A program made the translations under genes and the position numbers. This document shows positions 19,445 to 28,213 of a stretch of DNA of 64,000 nucleotides, one piece after another. The stretch is from Flavipsychrobacter stenotrophus (lineage in GTDB: Bacteria > Bacteroidota > Bacteroidia > Chitinophagales > Chitinophagaceae), in assembly GCF_002954265.1 (NCBI RefSeq), contig NZ_PPSL01000003.1, forward strand, positions 434,001-498,000, in the 5' to 3' direction. The notes below the pieces were generated by a model. That model was given only the letters and a program-made list of their open reading frames with translations. It searched no databases and was not told where the DNA came from. Numbering within the stretch: the stretch's first letter is position 1; each line of letters starts with the position of its first letter.

Positions 19445-21412
19445 ATGAAAAACCTTATTCGACTAGTAATCGCGGCAACTCTGTTATTTGCTTCACAACA
19501 TTTGTGTGCCCAATACAGCCACCAGATTTGCAAAGATGCTGCGGGTGATGATGTAGCCGGCAAAACAACCGTTGCGTCTCCTCTTGAAGATGCGTATGAC
19601 GTGCATCATGTGAAATTCAATCTTAAGGTAACCAATACAACCAATGCAATCAGCGGCGATGTTACAACAACGGCAAGTGTTGTGGCCTCATCGTTGGGTG
19701 TGTATGCATTTGAGCTGGACACCGCATACACCATCGACTCAATATATATTAATGGCACGACCGCTACCTGGACAGATACGGGGAGCCTTCATTTAGTTAA
19801 TTTGGTTAGTGCTTTGCCAATGGGTGCCACTTTTACAGCACATATATTTTATCGGAATCTACATACTTTCTCCTTTTTTAGTGGCAATGTGGGTATACGT
19901 TGCAACCCCACATTTTACAATCTTTTTCAGCCTACAACCTTTACTATAAGTGAGGCTTATCATGCCTGTAAATGGTGGCCGTGCAAACAATCGCTGCGGG
20001 ACAAAATAGATTCAGTGGATATGTGGGTGACAGTGCCGGACTCGCTAATGGCAGGCAGCAATGGTAAGCTACTAGCCACCATTTCCGTAGCACCCGGCTA
20101 CAAACGCTATGAATGGAAAGAGCGGTATCCCATAGACTACTATCTTATTTCTATTGCAGTAGCCAACTATGTAGATTACTCATACTACATGCATTTTACC
20201 GGTAGTACAGACTCTTTGTTGATACAGAATTTTGTGTATGCGAACATGCCCATAGATACCGTTGAGCGTAATGCAATTGACTCAATAGGGCTGGTGGTGG
20301 ATTACTTCAGCACCTTGTTTGGCAGATACCCTTTTTGGAAAGAGAAATACGGACATTGCAGAGTGCCGTATGGCGGTGGTATGGAAAACCAGACAATGAC
20401 CTCACTTGGTTACTTTTTTTCAGAGATTGCTTCACATGAACTCGCACATCAATGGTTTGGCGATAATGTTACCTGTAGCACTTGGGGTGATATTACCATG
20501 AACGAGGGCTTTGCATCATATTGCGCATTTCTGGCAGATCGGCATTTTTATGGGCATGATGCAACGATGTATTATCTCACCAACTTTCATTATTTCGTCA
20601 ACACTACGATACCCGAGTCAGTATATCGCAGCGATACGTCAAGCGAGACCGTAATCTTTAATAGCACAATGGTATATGACAAAGGCGCGGCAGTAATACA
20701 CATGCTCAGGTACATACTAGATGACGATGCCACATTTTTCAGTATTTTAAGAAGCTACCAGAGTGTACTGGCAGGCCGCAACGCATCAATTGATGACCTC
20801 AGACAACTAACCGAGATATACACCGGCAGCACAGTGAATGGTATTAATGTCGATACATTTTTCAATCAGTGGTTTTATGAACAGGGATGCCCGAGGTATA
20901 ACGTAAGGTGGTATCAGTCTGGTGCCGATGTTTGGGTAAAGCTGATCCAATCGACAAGCGTGCCTGCTTCAGTAGCGTTTTTTCGTACGCCAATTGAGAT
21001 CAAGCTGAAATCGGCAACAGGCGATACTGTGATAAAAGTGTTGAATGATCAGCTTAATCAGGTATTTCATTTTAACTGGGATCGTACGACCGATACTGTT
21101 TTACTTGATCCTGAGAAATGGGTTGCGTATAGACTATTGGCTGTTGGGAAAGACAGTACACTTACTGTGCCAGATCTGTCTGCTCTGACCATAACTGTAA
21201 GTCCAAATCCTACAACTAACAAATGGACTGTAAATAATCTGCCAATAGGATCGGATTTGATGCTGACTGATATTAATGGAAAGGTGTTATGGAAAAGGCA
21301 TACGGAAGAGGAAAATGTGAACATATCTGCTAATCAGTATCCTACCGGAGTCTACATTTTGAACATTACCAATTGCGGGTCAAGAATTGTCTTTAGGTTG
21401 AGTAAGTTTTGA
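19445..21412 (+). CDS. M1-family metallopeptidase with T9SS type A sorting domain
   Basis: A 655-residue secreted peptidase. It has a signal peptide (MKNLIRLVIAATLLFASQHLCAQ) and an N-terminal beta domain of M1 aminopeptidase type. GGMENQT replaces the usual GAMEN motif, followed by HELAH (331-335) and the third zinc ligand Glu about 18 residues later in NEGFAS. The helical region ends in FFNQWFYEQGCPRYNV. From about residue 575 a C-terminal domain with ITVSPNPTTNKWTV, LMLTDINGKVLWKR and YPTGVYILNI is a T9SS type A signal. It should act on peptides outside the cell or on the surface. Catalytic residues are intact. Confidence 0.9.
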   Translation: MKNLIRLVIAATLLFASQHLCAQYSHQICKDAAGDDVAGKTTVASPLEDAYDVHHVKFNLKVTNTTNAISGDVTTTASVVASSLGVYAFELDTAYTIDSIYINGTTATWTDTGSLHLVNLVSALPMGATFTAHIFYRNLHTFSFFSGNVGIRCNPTFYNLFQPTTFTISEAYHACKWWPCKQSLRDKIDSVDMWVTVPDSLMAGSNGKLLATISVAPGYKRYEWKERYPIDYYLISIAVANYVDYSYYMHFTGSTDSLLIQNFVYANMPIDTVERNAIDSIGLVVDYFSTLFGRYPFWKEKYGHCRVPYGGGMENQTMTSLGYFFSEIASHELAHQWFGDNVTCSTWGDITMNEGFASYCAFLADRHFYGHDATMYYLTNFHYFVNTTIPESVYRSDTSSETVIFNSTMVYDKGAAVIHMLRYILDDDATFFSILRSYQSVLAGRNASIDDLRQLTEIYTGSTVNGINVDTFFNQWFYEQGCPRYNVRWYQSGADVWVKLIQSTSVPASVAFFRTPIEIKLKSATGDTVIKVLNDQLNQVFHFNWDRTTDTVLLDPEKWVAYRLLAVGKDSTLTVPDLSALTITVSPNPTTNKWTVNNLPIGSDLMLTDINGKVLWKRHTEEENVNISANQYPTGVYILNITNCGSRIVFRLSKF

Positions 21413-21486
21413 TAGCCTTAAGTGTGCCCATTTCAATAATTCACTAAAATCATTACATTGCGGTTATATACTAGCAATTGCAGCAC

Positions 21487-21873
21487 ATGAAAAACATTCT
21501 TTCAATAACCTTTGTAATATTTACCATCTTATTCCTCTCATCTTGCGATGCGGTATATACTTACGAATACCGGGTAAAGAATATAAGTGATACCTCTGCT
21601 ATGCAGTTGCATTATCATTTTAAAGGAGATAGCGTAGCTACCGCAACAACGCTGATACCTGGGGAAGAGAAGCTGATCTGTGTGACAAGTCATGGTGTAG
21701 AAGCTCCTAAGGGACCTTATAACCAACCTATAGCCAACTATGTAGACTCAGTAATAGTCATAAAGAACGGTGTAAGGACCACCAAAAATCTGTTGCTCGA
21801 TGATAACTGGATATATTCGGTATCACACTCAACGGGATTATACAATGCGACTATATCGGATAGTGAGTTTTAG
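21487..21873 (+). CDS. Small lipoprotein of unknown function
   Basis: A 128-residue protein from the ATG at 21487 (a TTG at 21478 is in frame but less likely). MKNILSITFVIFTILFLSSC is a lipoprotein signal with the lipid Cys at 20. The mature part is beta-rich (YTYEYRVKNISDTSAMQLHY, GEEKLICVTSHGVEAPKGP). No family was recognised. Its last four bases overlap the end of the convergent gene at 21870. Confidence 0.7.
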   Translation: MKNILSITFVIFTILFLSSCDAVYTYEYRVKNISDTSAMQLHYHFKGDSVATATTLIPGEEKLICVTSHGVEAPKGPYNQPIANYVDSVIVIKNGVRTTKNLLLDDNWIYSVSHSTGLYNATISDSEF

Positions 21874-22346
21874 ACAATAGCTGCCAATGCCGAAATAATA
21901 ATTGCAATCAGTACGATGGCTGCAACTATTTCAAGTGAACCTAAAATGAGTCCTGCAAGCGCCAACCCGGTGCTGCTGTAGCGTTTTTTGCTCACGCCAA
22001 TGGCACCGAAGATGATACCCAGAATTGCAAATAGGAAGAAAAATGGGACGAGCGATATAACGGTAAGGCAGCCAAGAGCCAGCAATGAACAAACAAAGGC
22101 AGTAATACCAGGCCAGCCACTTTTAGGAGACGATCCTTCTCCAATGGCGTGCGAAGAAATCATTTTCTTTACCTGTTGAAAGCTGGTAGCAATCCTGGAT
22201 TTTTTAAATGACTTCTTTGCCATTACCTCCTCATTTCCAGCTACAATAGTAGTGGCGTCCTTTACCGGAAAAGCAGCGTATGAATGGGTGACACCTGTGG
22301 CCAGAAGGATAAAGGTCAATAGGAAAGTGAGGATAGCTCTATGCAT
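21870..22346 (-). CDS. DUF4190-like membrane protein with signal peptide
   Basis: 158 residues. An N-terminal hydrophobic segment ending THSYAAF looks like a cleavable signal. A polar stretch follows, then from about residue 80 two hydrophobic helices with a G-rich loop (PGITAFVCSLLALGCL, ILGIIFGAIGVSKKR) and a final helical run (GLALAGLILGSLEIVAAIVL). The pattern 'helix, FAILGIIFGAIG, KR, GLALAGLILG' is that of small DUF4190-type membrane proteins common in Bacteroidota. Function unknown. Confidence 0.7.
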   Translation of the reverse strand: MHRAILTFLLTFILLATGVTHSYAAFPVKDATTIVAGNEEVMAKKSFKKSRIATSFQQVKKMISSHAIGEGSSPKSGWPGITAFVCSLLALGCLTVISLVPFFFLFAILGIIFGAIGVSKKRYSSTGLALAGLILGSLEIVAAIVLIAIIISALAAIV

Positions 22347-22447
22347 GGGGTTACGCTTTGTGCGTTGAAGATAATAAAATATTATTATTTAATAGAATGA
22401 TTCCCATTTGTGCACCCGAAGTAAAGGCGCATTAATACCCATTGCCT

Positions 22448-22455
22448 TACATTTG
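22448..22455 (+). promoter_or_regulatory. -7 element TACATTTG five bases before an ATG
   Basis: TACATTTG matches TAnnTTTG and sits five bases before the ATG at 22461, implying a leaderless transcript. Confidence 0.55.
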
Positions 22456-22460
22456 TAGTA

Positions 22461-23087
22461 ATGAAACAGGAAGAACAATTACTACACATACTTGAAAACA
22501 TAGTTCCTTCTGATGAGCTGCATGGCAAATGGCTGAACAGCTTGTCTATGATGGAAAATACAGGAGCCAGGAAGATATCGAAATACGAACACCCTGTACT
22601 CTCTGATATTATAGTGCTGAAGCACGCCGCAGAAGAAGCAAGACACGCCTACTACCTGAAGAAACAAATAGGAAAACTGGAAGGTGTATCTTGCCCCGAC
22701 TACTCTTACCCATACTTGCTGGCGCCCGTAGAAAGCCACCACTACCTGAACATGCTGGATGTAGAGGCTTGTCGGTACCTGAAGAATAAAATGGGTCTTA
22801 CCGGCAGAGAATTAAAGCATGGTGCCTACCTGTTGGTGACTTATGCTATAGAAGTGCGTGCAGATATGCTGTATGGTATTTACCAGCAGGTGTTGAGCGC
22901 AAACAATTCGAGAGTAAACGTTAAGTCGATAATACTGGAAGAAGAAGGCCACCTGGCAGAGATGCAGCGTATGCTCGAAGCGTTTGATCCTAACTGGCAG
23001 ACCCTGGCAGCAGATATGTGTGCGGTAGAAGATCAGCTGTTTCAGAATTGGGTGTCTGCTATAAGTAAGATCAACAGCTCTAATTAA
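22461..23087 (+). CDS. Ferritin-like diiron protein
   Basis: A 208-residue all-helical soluble protein with the pattern of a four-helix diiron bundle: Glu32 in SMMENTG, E59-x2-H62 in AEEARHAYY, Glu131 in AIEVRAD and E161-x2-H164 in LEEEGHLAEM. These are two ExxH ligand sets plus two single Glu, as in ferritin-like oxidases and hydroxylases. No signal peptide is present, so it should act in the cytosol. I do not recognise a named enzyme; its reaction could be oxygenase, oxidase or hydroxylase. Confidence 0.7.
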   Translation: MKQEEQLLHILENIVPSDELHGKWLNSLSMMENTGARKISKYEHPVLSDIIVLKHAAEEARHAYYLKKQIGKLEGVSCPDYSYPYLLAPVESHHYLNMLDVEACRYLKNKMGLTGRELKHGAYLLVTYAIEVRADMLYGIYQQVLSANNSRVNVKSIILEEEGHLAEMQRMLEAFDPNWQTLAADMCAVEDQLFQNWVSAISKINSSN

Positions 23088-23249
23088 AGGTTGTTAAAAA
23101 ATATCAAAATCGCATGGGCCAATTATTGATAAATAAATGGCATAATTAAATTTGCGATAGAGAGTAGTAAATGGTGTGCTTGATATGCATGCAGGACCTT
23201 CTACTTTCTGCTTAGTTTCTACAACTATAACAACCAAGTACTAAAAGAG

Positions 23250-25019
23250 ATGTTCAGATTCCAGGAATTAGATTATCTGTTTGCATTGGCCATTGTGCCG
23301 GTGCTTATTGTGCTGTTCATTGCTGTTATATACTGGCGCCGTAAGAAGATAAAACAACTGGGAGATGAGCGCCTGGTAGAATCGCAGATACTGGGCTTTA
23401 TACCCGGCAGGGCAACGCTGAAGTTTATATTGCTGACTATAGGGCTGGTGTTTACCATAGTAGGACTGGCCAACCTGCAGGCAGGTGATAAGATAGAGAA
23501 GGTGCAGCGCAAAGGTGTAGACGTGGTGATAGCCCTTGATGTGAGCAAGAGTATGCTGGCAACAGACATACAGCCCAACAGGCTTACCCGTGCACAGCAG
23601 TTGATAATGACCTTGACCGATAAGATGCAGAACGATAGGGTAGCTCTTATTGTATTTGCCGGTCGATCTTACCTGCAGGTGCCGCTTACAGTAGACTATG
23701 CCGCATTGAAGATGATGGTGCAGAATGTATCGACCGACATGGTGCCAACACAGGGTACAGTAATAGGTGATGCGGTGGATATGGCCGTACAATCATTCTC
23801 TCAGACAGAGCTTAAATATAAATCACTCATAGTAATATCGGATGGTGAGGACCATGATGAAGCGGCACTAAAGAAAGTGCAGGACGCTGCCGAGAAAGGT
23901 GTGGTGGTACACACAGTAGGTATTGGTTCTCCGCAAGGGACCACACTCTATGATCCCGAAACTAAATCGGTGAAGTTAGATGAACAGGGTGCGCCGGTTA
24001 TCAGTAAATTGAATGAAGAAGAATTGAGGTCGCTGGCGGCAGCAGGACATGGCACCTACAGCCTTTTACAGAACACTAATGATGTAGCTAACAAGCTGGT
24101 AAGTAACCTGGATGGCATGGAACAGAAGAGCCTTGGTTCAGTAGTGTATACCGACTACACCAGTTACTTTCAGTACTTTATACTGGTGGGCTTCCTGGCA
24201 TTCCTTGCAGAGTGGTTGATACCTGGTGCTAAGCGCAAGCGCAATAAGGCAAAAGATGCTAAGTCGAAACCGGTAATGGTAAAGAAGCCAACACCACCCG
24301 TGGCTGCTGCAAGTGCAGTGTTGATAATGATACTCCTATCAACCACGGCAATGGCGCAGAATAATACCAACACTTTATTGCAACAAGGCAACAAACTATA
24401 CGACCAGAAGCGCTATGATGAAGCTACTGCCAACTATCTGCAGGCGCTAAAGAAAGACCCTAATAATGCCACTGGCTTGTTCAACCTGGGGAGTGCGCTG
24501 TACCAGAAGAAGCAATATGATTCATCGCGTAAACTAATGGCTGCTACTGCTGATGCAATAAAAGATAAGGGTGGAAAATCTGCTGCTCATTACAACATTG
24601 GCAACACATACATGGCACAGAGAAAGTGGGAAGATGCCATTGCCTCGTATAAGAATACGCTAAGAAATAATCCGCAGGATGCAGATGCAAAGTATAATCT
24701 ATCTTATGCCGAAGAGATGCTGAAGAAAGATAAGAACGATAAAAAAGATAAACAAAAACAAGACCAGCAAAAGCAGGATAAGCCGCAGCAGGACAAGGAT
24801 AAAAAAGATAAAGACAAGAAGGAAAAACAAGATCAGCAGAAAGAGAACGATAAGGATAAAAAAGAACAACAAGATCAGCAGCCGCAAAGTCAGCCAAGCA
24901 AGCTCACAGAGCAACAAGCAGAGCAAATGTTGAATGCAGTGCAACAACAAGAGAAGAAGTTGCAGGATAAGTTGAAGAAAGAAAAAGGTATGCGCGTGAA
25001 GATGGATAAAGACTGGTAG
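23250..25019 (+). CDS. BatB-BatC fusion: VWA-domain membrane protein with TPR region
   Basis: 589 residues. Two N-terminal transmembrane helices (about 8-28 and 57-75) precede a von Willebrand A domain with an intact MIDAS (D97-V-S99-K-S101). A third helix lies near 311-330. Then comes a second hydrophobic stretch VLIMILLSTTAMAQ (about 358-371), which looks like the signal peptide of a formerly separate BatC. Three TPR units (about 375-480) and a low-complexity K/D/Q-rich tail follow. In Bacteroides and Leptospira, batA-batE sit with moxR and are linked to stress tolerance. Here neither moxR, batA nor batD is adjacent. Confidence 0.82.
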   Translation: MFRFQELDYLFALAIVPVLIVLFIAVIYWRRKKIKQLGDERLVESQILGFIPGRATLKFILLTIGLVFTIVGLANLQAGDKIEKVQRKGVDVVIALDVSKSMLATDIQPNRLTRAQQLIMTLTDKMQNDRVALIVFAGRSYLQVPLTVDYAALKMMVQNVSTDMVPTQGTVIGDAVDMAVQSFSQTELKYKSLIVISDGEDHDEAALKKVQDAAEKGVVVHTVGIGSPQGTTLYDPETKSVKLDEQGAPVISKLNEEELRSLAAAGHGTYSLLQNTNDVANKLVSNLDGMEQKSLGSVVYTDYTSYFQYFILVGFLAFLAEWLIPGAKRKRNKAKDAKSKPVMVKKPTPPVAAASAVLIMILLSTTAMAQNNTNTLLQQGNKLYDQKRYDEATANYLQALKKDPNNATGLFNLGSALYQKKQYDSSRKLMAATADAIKDKGGKSAAHYNIGNTYMAQRKWEDAIASYKNTLRNNPQDADAKYNLSYAEEMLKKDKNDKKDKQKQDQQKQDKPQQDKDKKDKDKKEKQDQQKENDKDKKEQQDQQPQSQPSKLTEQQAEQMLNAVQQQEKKLQDKLKKEKGMRVKMDKDW

Positions 25020-25396
25020 TAGTGTTGCTCGTCATCTTTTTTGTCACTCACATCAATCGCCTTGAGCAGGCTCTGGTAGCCACTTTCAGAGTGTTGGTCT
25101 TATCATCAGTTAGTGCCGGTTTATACACCTTACCTCATTGGTTCAACATAATATTTCTACACGATAGCTGTTGTCAATTGATGTGAGTTACTAACAGTTG
25201 TCAACACTTTATCAACATTTAAAAAAAAGTTTTTAAAAAGTAAGAGAAATATTTTTCCAAAGAAAAAATTCTTTCTAATATTGTGGTAGGGATTGTACTT
25301 ACTAACCCATCCTAATAGAGTCCGGCAGCCACAACCTTGCCGGACTTTTTTTGTCTATACACTGCGTTGTGTGGACATTGTTCAACTCACATCATC
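25020..25396. other. Structured gene-free gap with inverted repeats, DnaA-box-like sites and a terminator
   Basis: Contains ACTCACATCAAT (25046-25057) and its exact complement at 25177-25188. TTGTCAACA (25198-25206) and TTATCAACA (25209-25217) resemble DnaA boxes. A long A/T-rich stretch (25217-25282) follows, then a short possible transcript (about 25285-25352) ending in a perfect hairpin with seven T. No protein gene fits. Confidence 0.4.
25319..25352 (+). terminator. Terminator upstream of the pseudouridine synthase gene
   Basis: 9-bp stem AGTCCGGCA / TGCCGGACT with an 10-base loop followed by seven T. It lies 45 bp before the next gene's ATG, so it ends either read-through from batB-batC or a short RNA made in the gap. 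Confidence 0.75.
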
Positions 25397-25984
25397 ATGT
25401 CGCAATACTATATTTTTTACAAGCCTTTCAATGTGTTATCACAGTTCTCACCCGAAGGTGATAAACAAACATTGGCCGATTATTTTCCCGGCATAGCAAA
25501 GAGTATATATCCTGTTGGCAGGCTCGACTATGATAGTGAAGGATTGTTGTTACTAACCGATGATAAGACATTGACGCATCAACTACTGGAGCCATCGTTT
25601 GCACACAAGCGTACCTATCTTGTGCAGGTAGATGGTGACATAACACAGCAGGCAATACACCAGTTAAGCAATGGTATAACCATAAGTATCGACGGCAAAG
25701 CATACCGCACCAAAAGAGCGGAAGCAGAGAAGCTGGAGTATGAACCCGAACTGCCCGCGCGCAACCCACCAATAAGATTCAGGAAGAGCATACCCACATC
25801 GTGGATAGCATTAACACTCACAGAAGGTAAGAACAGGCAGGTAAGAAGAATGACCGCTGCCGCAGGCTTTCCTACACTGCGGTTGGTAAGGTATTCAATA
25901 GGTCAGGTAAATATAGATGGTATGCAGCCCGGCGAACACAAGCTACTTGATGAGCAGATAAAGAAGATGTTGTTTGGTAAGTGA
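25397..25984 (+). CDS. RluE-type rRNA pseudouridine synthase
   Basis: A 195-residue RsuA/RluE-family enzyme that isomerises a uridine in rRNA. YYIFYKPFNVLSQF is the N-terminal motif. The catalytic Asp is D44 in GRLDYDSEGLLLLT, and LTEGKNRQVRRM is the second conserved motif. There is no N-terminal S4 domain, as in E. coli RluE (23S rRNA). The frame is open from 25337, but the sequence before the ATG at 25397 is not family-like. The target nucleotide is inferred from family only. Confidence 0.9.
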   Translation: MSQYYIFYKPFNVLSQFSPEGDKQTLADYFPGIAKSIYPVGRLDYDSEGLLLLTDDKTLTHQLLEPSFAHKRTYLVQVDGDITQQAIHQLSNGITISIDGKAYRTKRAEAEKLEYEPELPARNPPIRFRKSIPTSWIALTLTEGKNRQVRRMTAAAGFPTLRLVRYSIGQVNIDGMQPGEHKLLDEQIKKMLFGK

Positions 25985-26001
25985 TGCCGCCTGTACATCA
26001 G

Positions 26002-26031
26002 ATTTGACAACTTTTTAGAAAGTTGTCAAAT
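26002..26031. repeat. Perfect 13-bp palindromic hairpin
   Basis: ATTTGACAACTTT, loop TTAG, then the exact complement. There is no strong T run on either side, so it may be a weak terminator for the upstream gene or an operator. It shares the TTGTCAA word with the sites at 25171-25206. Confidence 0.55.
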
Positions 26032-26062
26032 TTCCCCGCATTACACAACACTATCGCCATGC

Positions 26063-26097
26063 AAAAAAACAACCCCCAACTTATTCAGTTGAGGGTT
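26063..26097 (-). terminator. Terminator of the DegT aminotransferase gene
   Basis: On the minus strand AACCCTCAACT, a 5-base loop and AGTTGGGGGTT (one G-T pair) are followed, after a G, by seven T. Confidence 0.75.
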
Positions 26098-26123
26098 ATC
26101 ACTCTTATCAATGTCTAGCTTAC

Positions 26124-27332
26124 TTATACAGTAGCACCAACTATTATCTTCTTCAACACATCGGCCATTTTATTGCCACGCTCTTGTGCCTGTTCTTCTG
26201 TCCATACAAGGCTGATAGAAGATGATATGCAACGGCTCATGATAGCATCACTTACCGGGAAAGCCTGGTTGGCATAATGCAGTACCTGCTTCTTCTGCTC
26301 GTCATAGAAGCGGTTCATCCAGCTACCGCTCTGCAGGTGCTGCCACTTGCGTATGTAATGCCAGTTATTATCGTACCAGTAGAAATTACCACCTATGCCT
26401 TCTGCGGCAAATGCTGCAACAGCATCGCGCGTCATTTCTTCGGTAGGCAGGAAGAACGATACGAATGAACCTGTATCTCCGCTTGGGTCAGGTATTACCC
26501 TGAAGGTAACACCCTCTACCTGCTTCAGTGCATTGTAGATGATGCTATGGTTCTTCTTCTGTAGTGTCAGAAATTCATCGAGCCTGCGTACCTGCGCCAG
26601 GCCCACTGCCGCATGCAGCTCTGATATACGGAAGTTGTAACCCAGGTAAGGATGCAGATCAGCACCACGGTCTTTGCCCATATGGTCGTGGCCATGATCG
26701 GTATACTGATCAGCCTTGGCATATGTTTCTTTATTGTTGGTCATTACAGCGCCACCTTCAGCGCAGGTAATGATCTTTACAAAGTCGAATGAGAAAGTAC
26801 CGGCATCACCAATAGTGCCCAGATGTTTGCCCTTGTAAGTGCCGCCTATAGCCTGGCAGGCATCTTCCAGTAAGAATATATTGTTGGCAGTACATATTGC
26901 TTTCAGCTCATCGAGCTGCGCCATGCTGCCACACATATGCACCGGCATTACTGCCTTTGTGCGTGGGGTAATAGCTGCTGCAACTGCTGCGGGGTTCAGT
27001 GTGAGCGTTTCATCTATATCTACAGGCACCGGTATAGCACCTACAGACAATACCGCTTCAAAGCTGGCTACGAATGTAAACGTTGGCATGATCACCTCAT
27101 CACCCGCGCCTATACCTAGTGCTGCCATGGCAGTGGTCAATGCCGCTGTGCCACTGCTCAACAATTGTGTATGTGCTGTGCCAAATGTTTTACAGATCTC
27201 CGCTTCCAGTTCTTTTGCCTTCCATATTCCCTGGCGCGCACCATCAAAGCCGTAACGCATCAGAATACCAGTTTCCAATACATCATTTACCTCTTTGCGC
27301 TCCGCGGCGCCAAATAATTCATAACCCGGCAT
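26124..27332 (-). CDS. DegT/DnrJ/EryC1/StrS-family PLP aminotransferase
   Basis: A 402-residue fold-type I PLP enzyme of the sugar aminotransferase family. It has SSGTAALTTAM (59-69), DEVIMPTFTFVAS (78-90), EDACQAIGGTYKGK (156-169, PLP-ring Asp157) and the Schiff-base lysine K186 in SFDFVKIITCAEGG. GYNFRISELHAAVGLAQ follows. Family members aminate keto-sugars for surface polysaccharides or antibiotics. Without neighbouring sugar genes the substrate is open. The length exceeds the common ~370 residues because of insertions near 215-235 (DHGHDHMGKDRG). It is divergent from the beta-barrel gene at 27493. Confidence 0.9.
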   Translation of the reverse strand: MPGYELFGAAERKEVNDVLETGILMRYGFDGARQGIWKAKELEAEICKTFGTAHTQLLSSGTAALTTAMAALGIGAGDEVIMPTFTFVASFEAVLSVGAIPVPVDIDETLTLNPAAVAAAITPRTKAVMPVHMCGSMAQLDELKAICTANNIFLLEDACQAIGGTYKGKHLGTIGDAGTFSFDFVKIITCAEGGAVMTNNKETYAKADQYTDHGHDHMGKDRGADLHPYLGYNFRISELHAAVGLAQVRRLDEFLTLQKKNHSIIYNALKQVEGVTFRVIPDPSGDTGSFVSFFLPTEEMTRDAVAAFAAEGIGGNFYWYDNNWHYIRKWQHLQSGSWMNRFYDEQKKQVLHYANQAFPVSDAIMSRCISSSISLVWTEEQAQERGNKMADVLKKIIVGATV

Positions 27333-27492
27333 ACATGTTAGTTTTTATTACTTGCAAAAGTAATTGATCCATGGCGTATGTAATTAGATGAATCATTAAA
27401 ATTTTCCGAAAAATGTGTGCTGTAGTTTGCATAAGACAATACGCTTAATCTGTATATTTACATCAGACAATCACCTTTAAAACAACATCGCT

Positions 27493-28167
27493 ATGAAACG
27501 CTTACTATTTTCTCTGGCTATTTTTCCCCTTTCCCTGCCTGTAAATGCGCAGAATGCAAATAAGGCACATAGTTGGCTTTTCAGCATAGGCACCGGGGTT
27601 GCCAATACCGATCTCAATAACTCCCAATTCCAGACACGCTACCAGTTGGCGCCGGTATTGAAACCGGTGCGCAACATTAATGCGTCAGTGAAGTATTTTG
27701 TCACAAGTAAATTGGCGATAGGAATTACAGCTGGATTTTATCATAGTACTGGTTACACCGAAGGGAGTAGTGTGGCTACACCATTGTTGTCACCTACAGC
27801 AGGCGATTACCAGATACTCTACACTTCTATTGTATATCTGCGACATACAGCGTACGCAACTGTGGAAGCCTCGTACACTTACTACAGCTTTAAAAAGGGC
27901 AACTTGAATTTATATGGCACCGCCGGTTTTGGCATAACACACACTACCGGGTATGTTGATGATAAAAGTAATGCAGTGTATGTAAACTGGCCTCCTTATG
28001 GAACTTGTTTTGTAGGCTCGCTTACTCCCCCTGCTATCGACGAGAATAAAATAACTGCTTACGTTGCACCCATAGGCATTAGCGGTGGCCAAAAAATAGG
28101 TTGGTATGCCGAGGCGGGGTATGGCTATAAAGGCATCGTGAATGCCGGTCTATCATACAAATTGTGA
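27493..28167 (+). CDS. Outer-membrane beta-barrel protein, copy 1
   Basis: 224 residues with a signal peptide (MKRLLFSLAIFPLSLPVNAQ). Alternating amphipathic strands follow (SVKYFVTSKLAIGITAGFYH, YATVEASYTYYSF, LNLYGTAGFGITH). It ends in GYGYKGIVNAGLSYKL, a C-terminal strand with aromatic and hydrophobic alternation typical of outer-membrane barrels. The final ~30 residues nearly repeat in the next gene (SGG...WYAE.GYGYKGI.NAGL). Ligand or role unknown. Confidence 0.75.
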   Translation: MKRLLFSLAIFPLSLPVNAQNANKAHSWLFSIGTGVANTDLNNSQFQTRYQLAPVLKPVRNINASVKYFVTSKLAIGITAGFYHSTGYTEGSSVATPLLSPTAGDYQILYTSIVYLRHTAYATVEASYTYYSFKKGNLNLYGTAGFGITHTTGYVDDKSNAVYVNWPPYGTCFVGSLTPPAIDENKITAYVAPIGISGGQKIGWYAEAGYGYKGIVNAGLSYKL

Positions 28168-28213
28168 TTTGACTATATTGCAGCAGCATTAGTACCATCA
28201 TAACATCACTACT

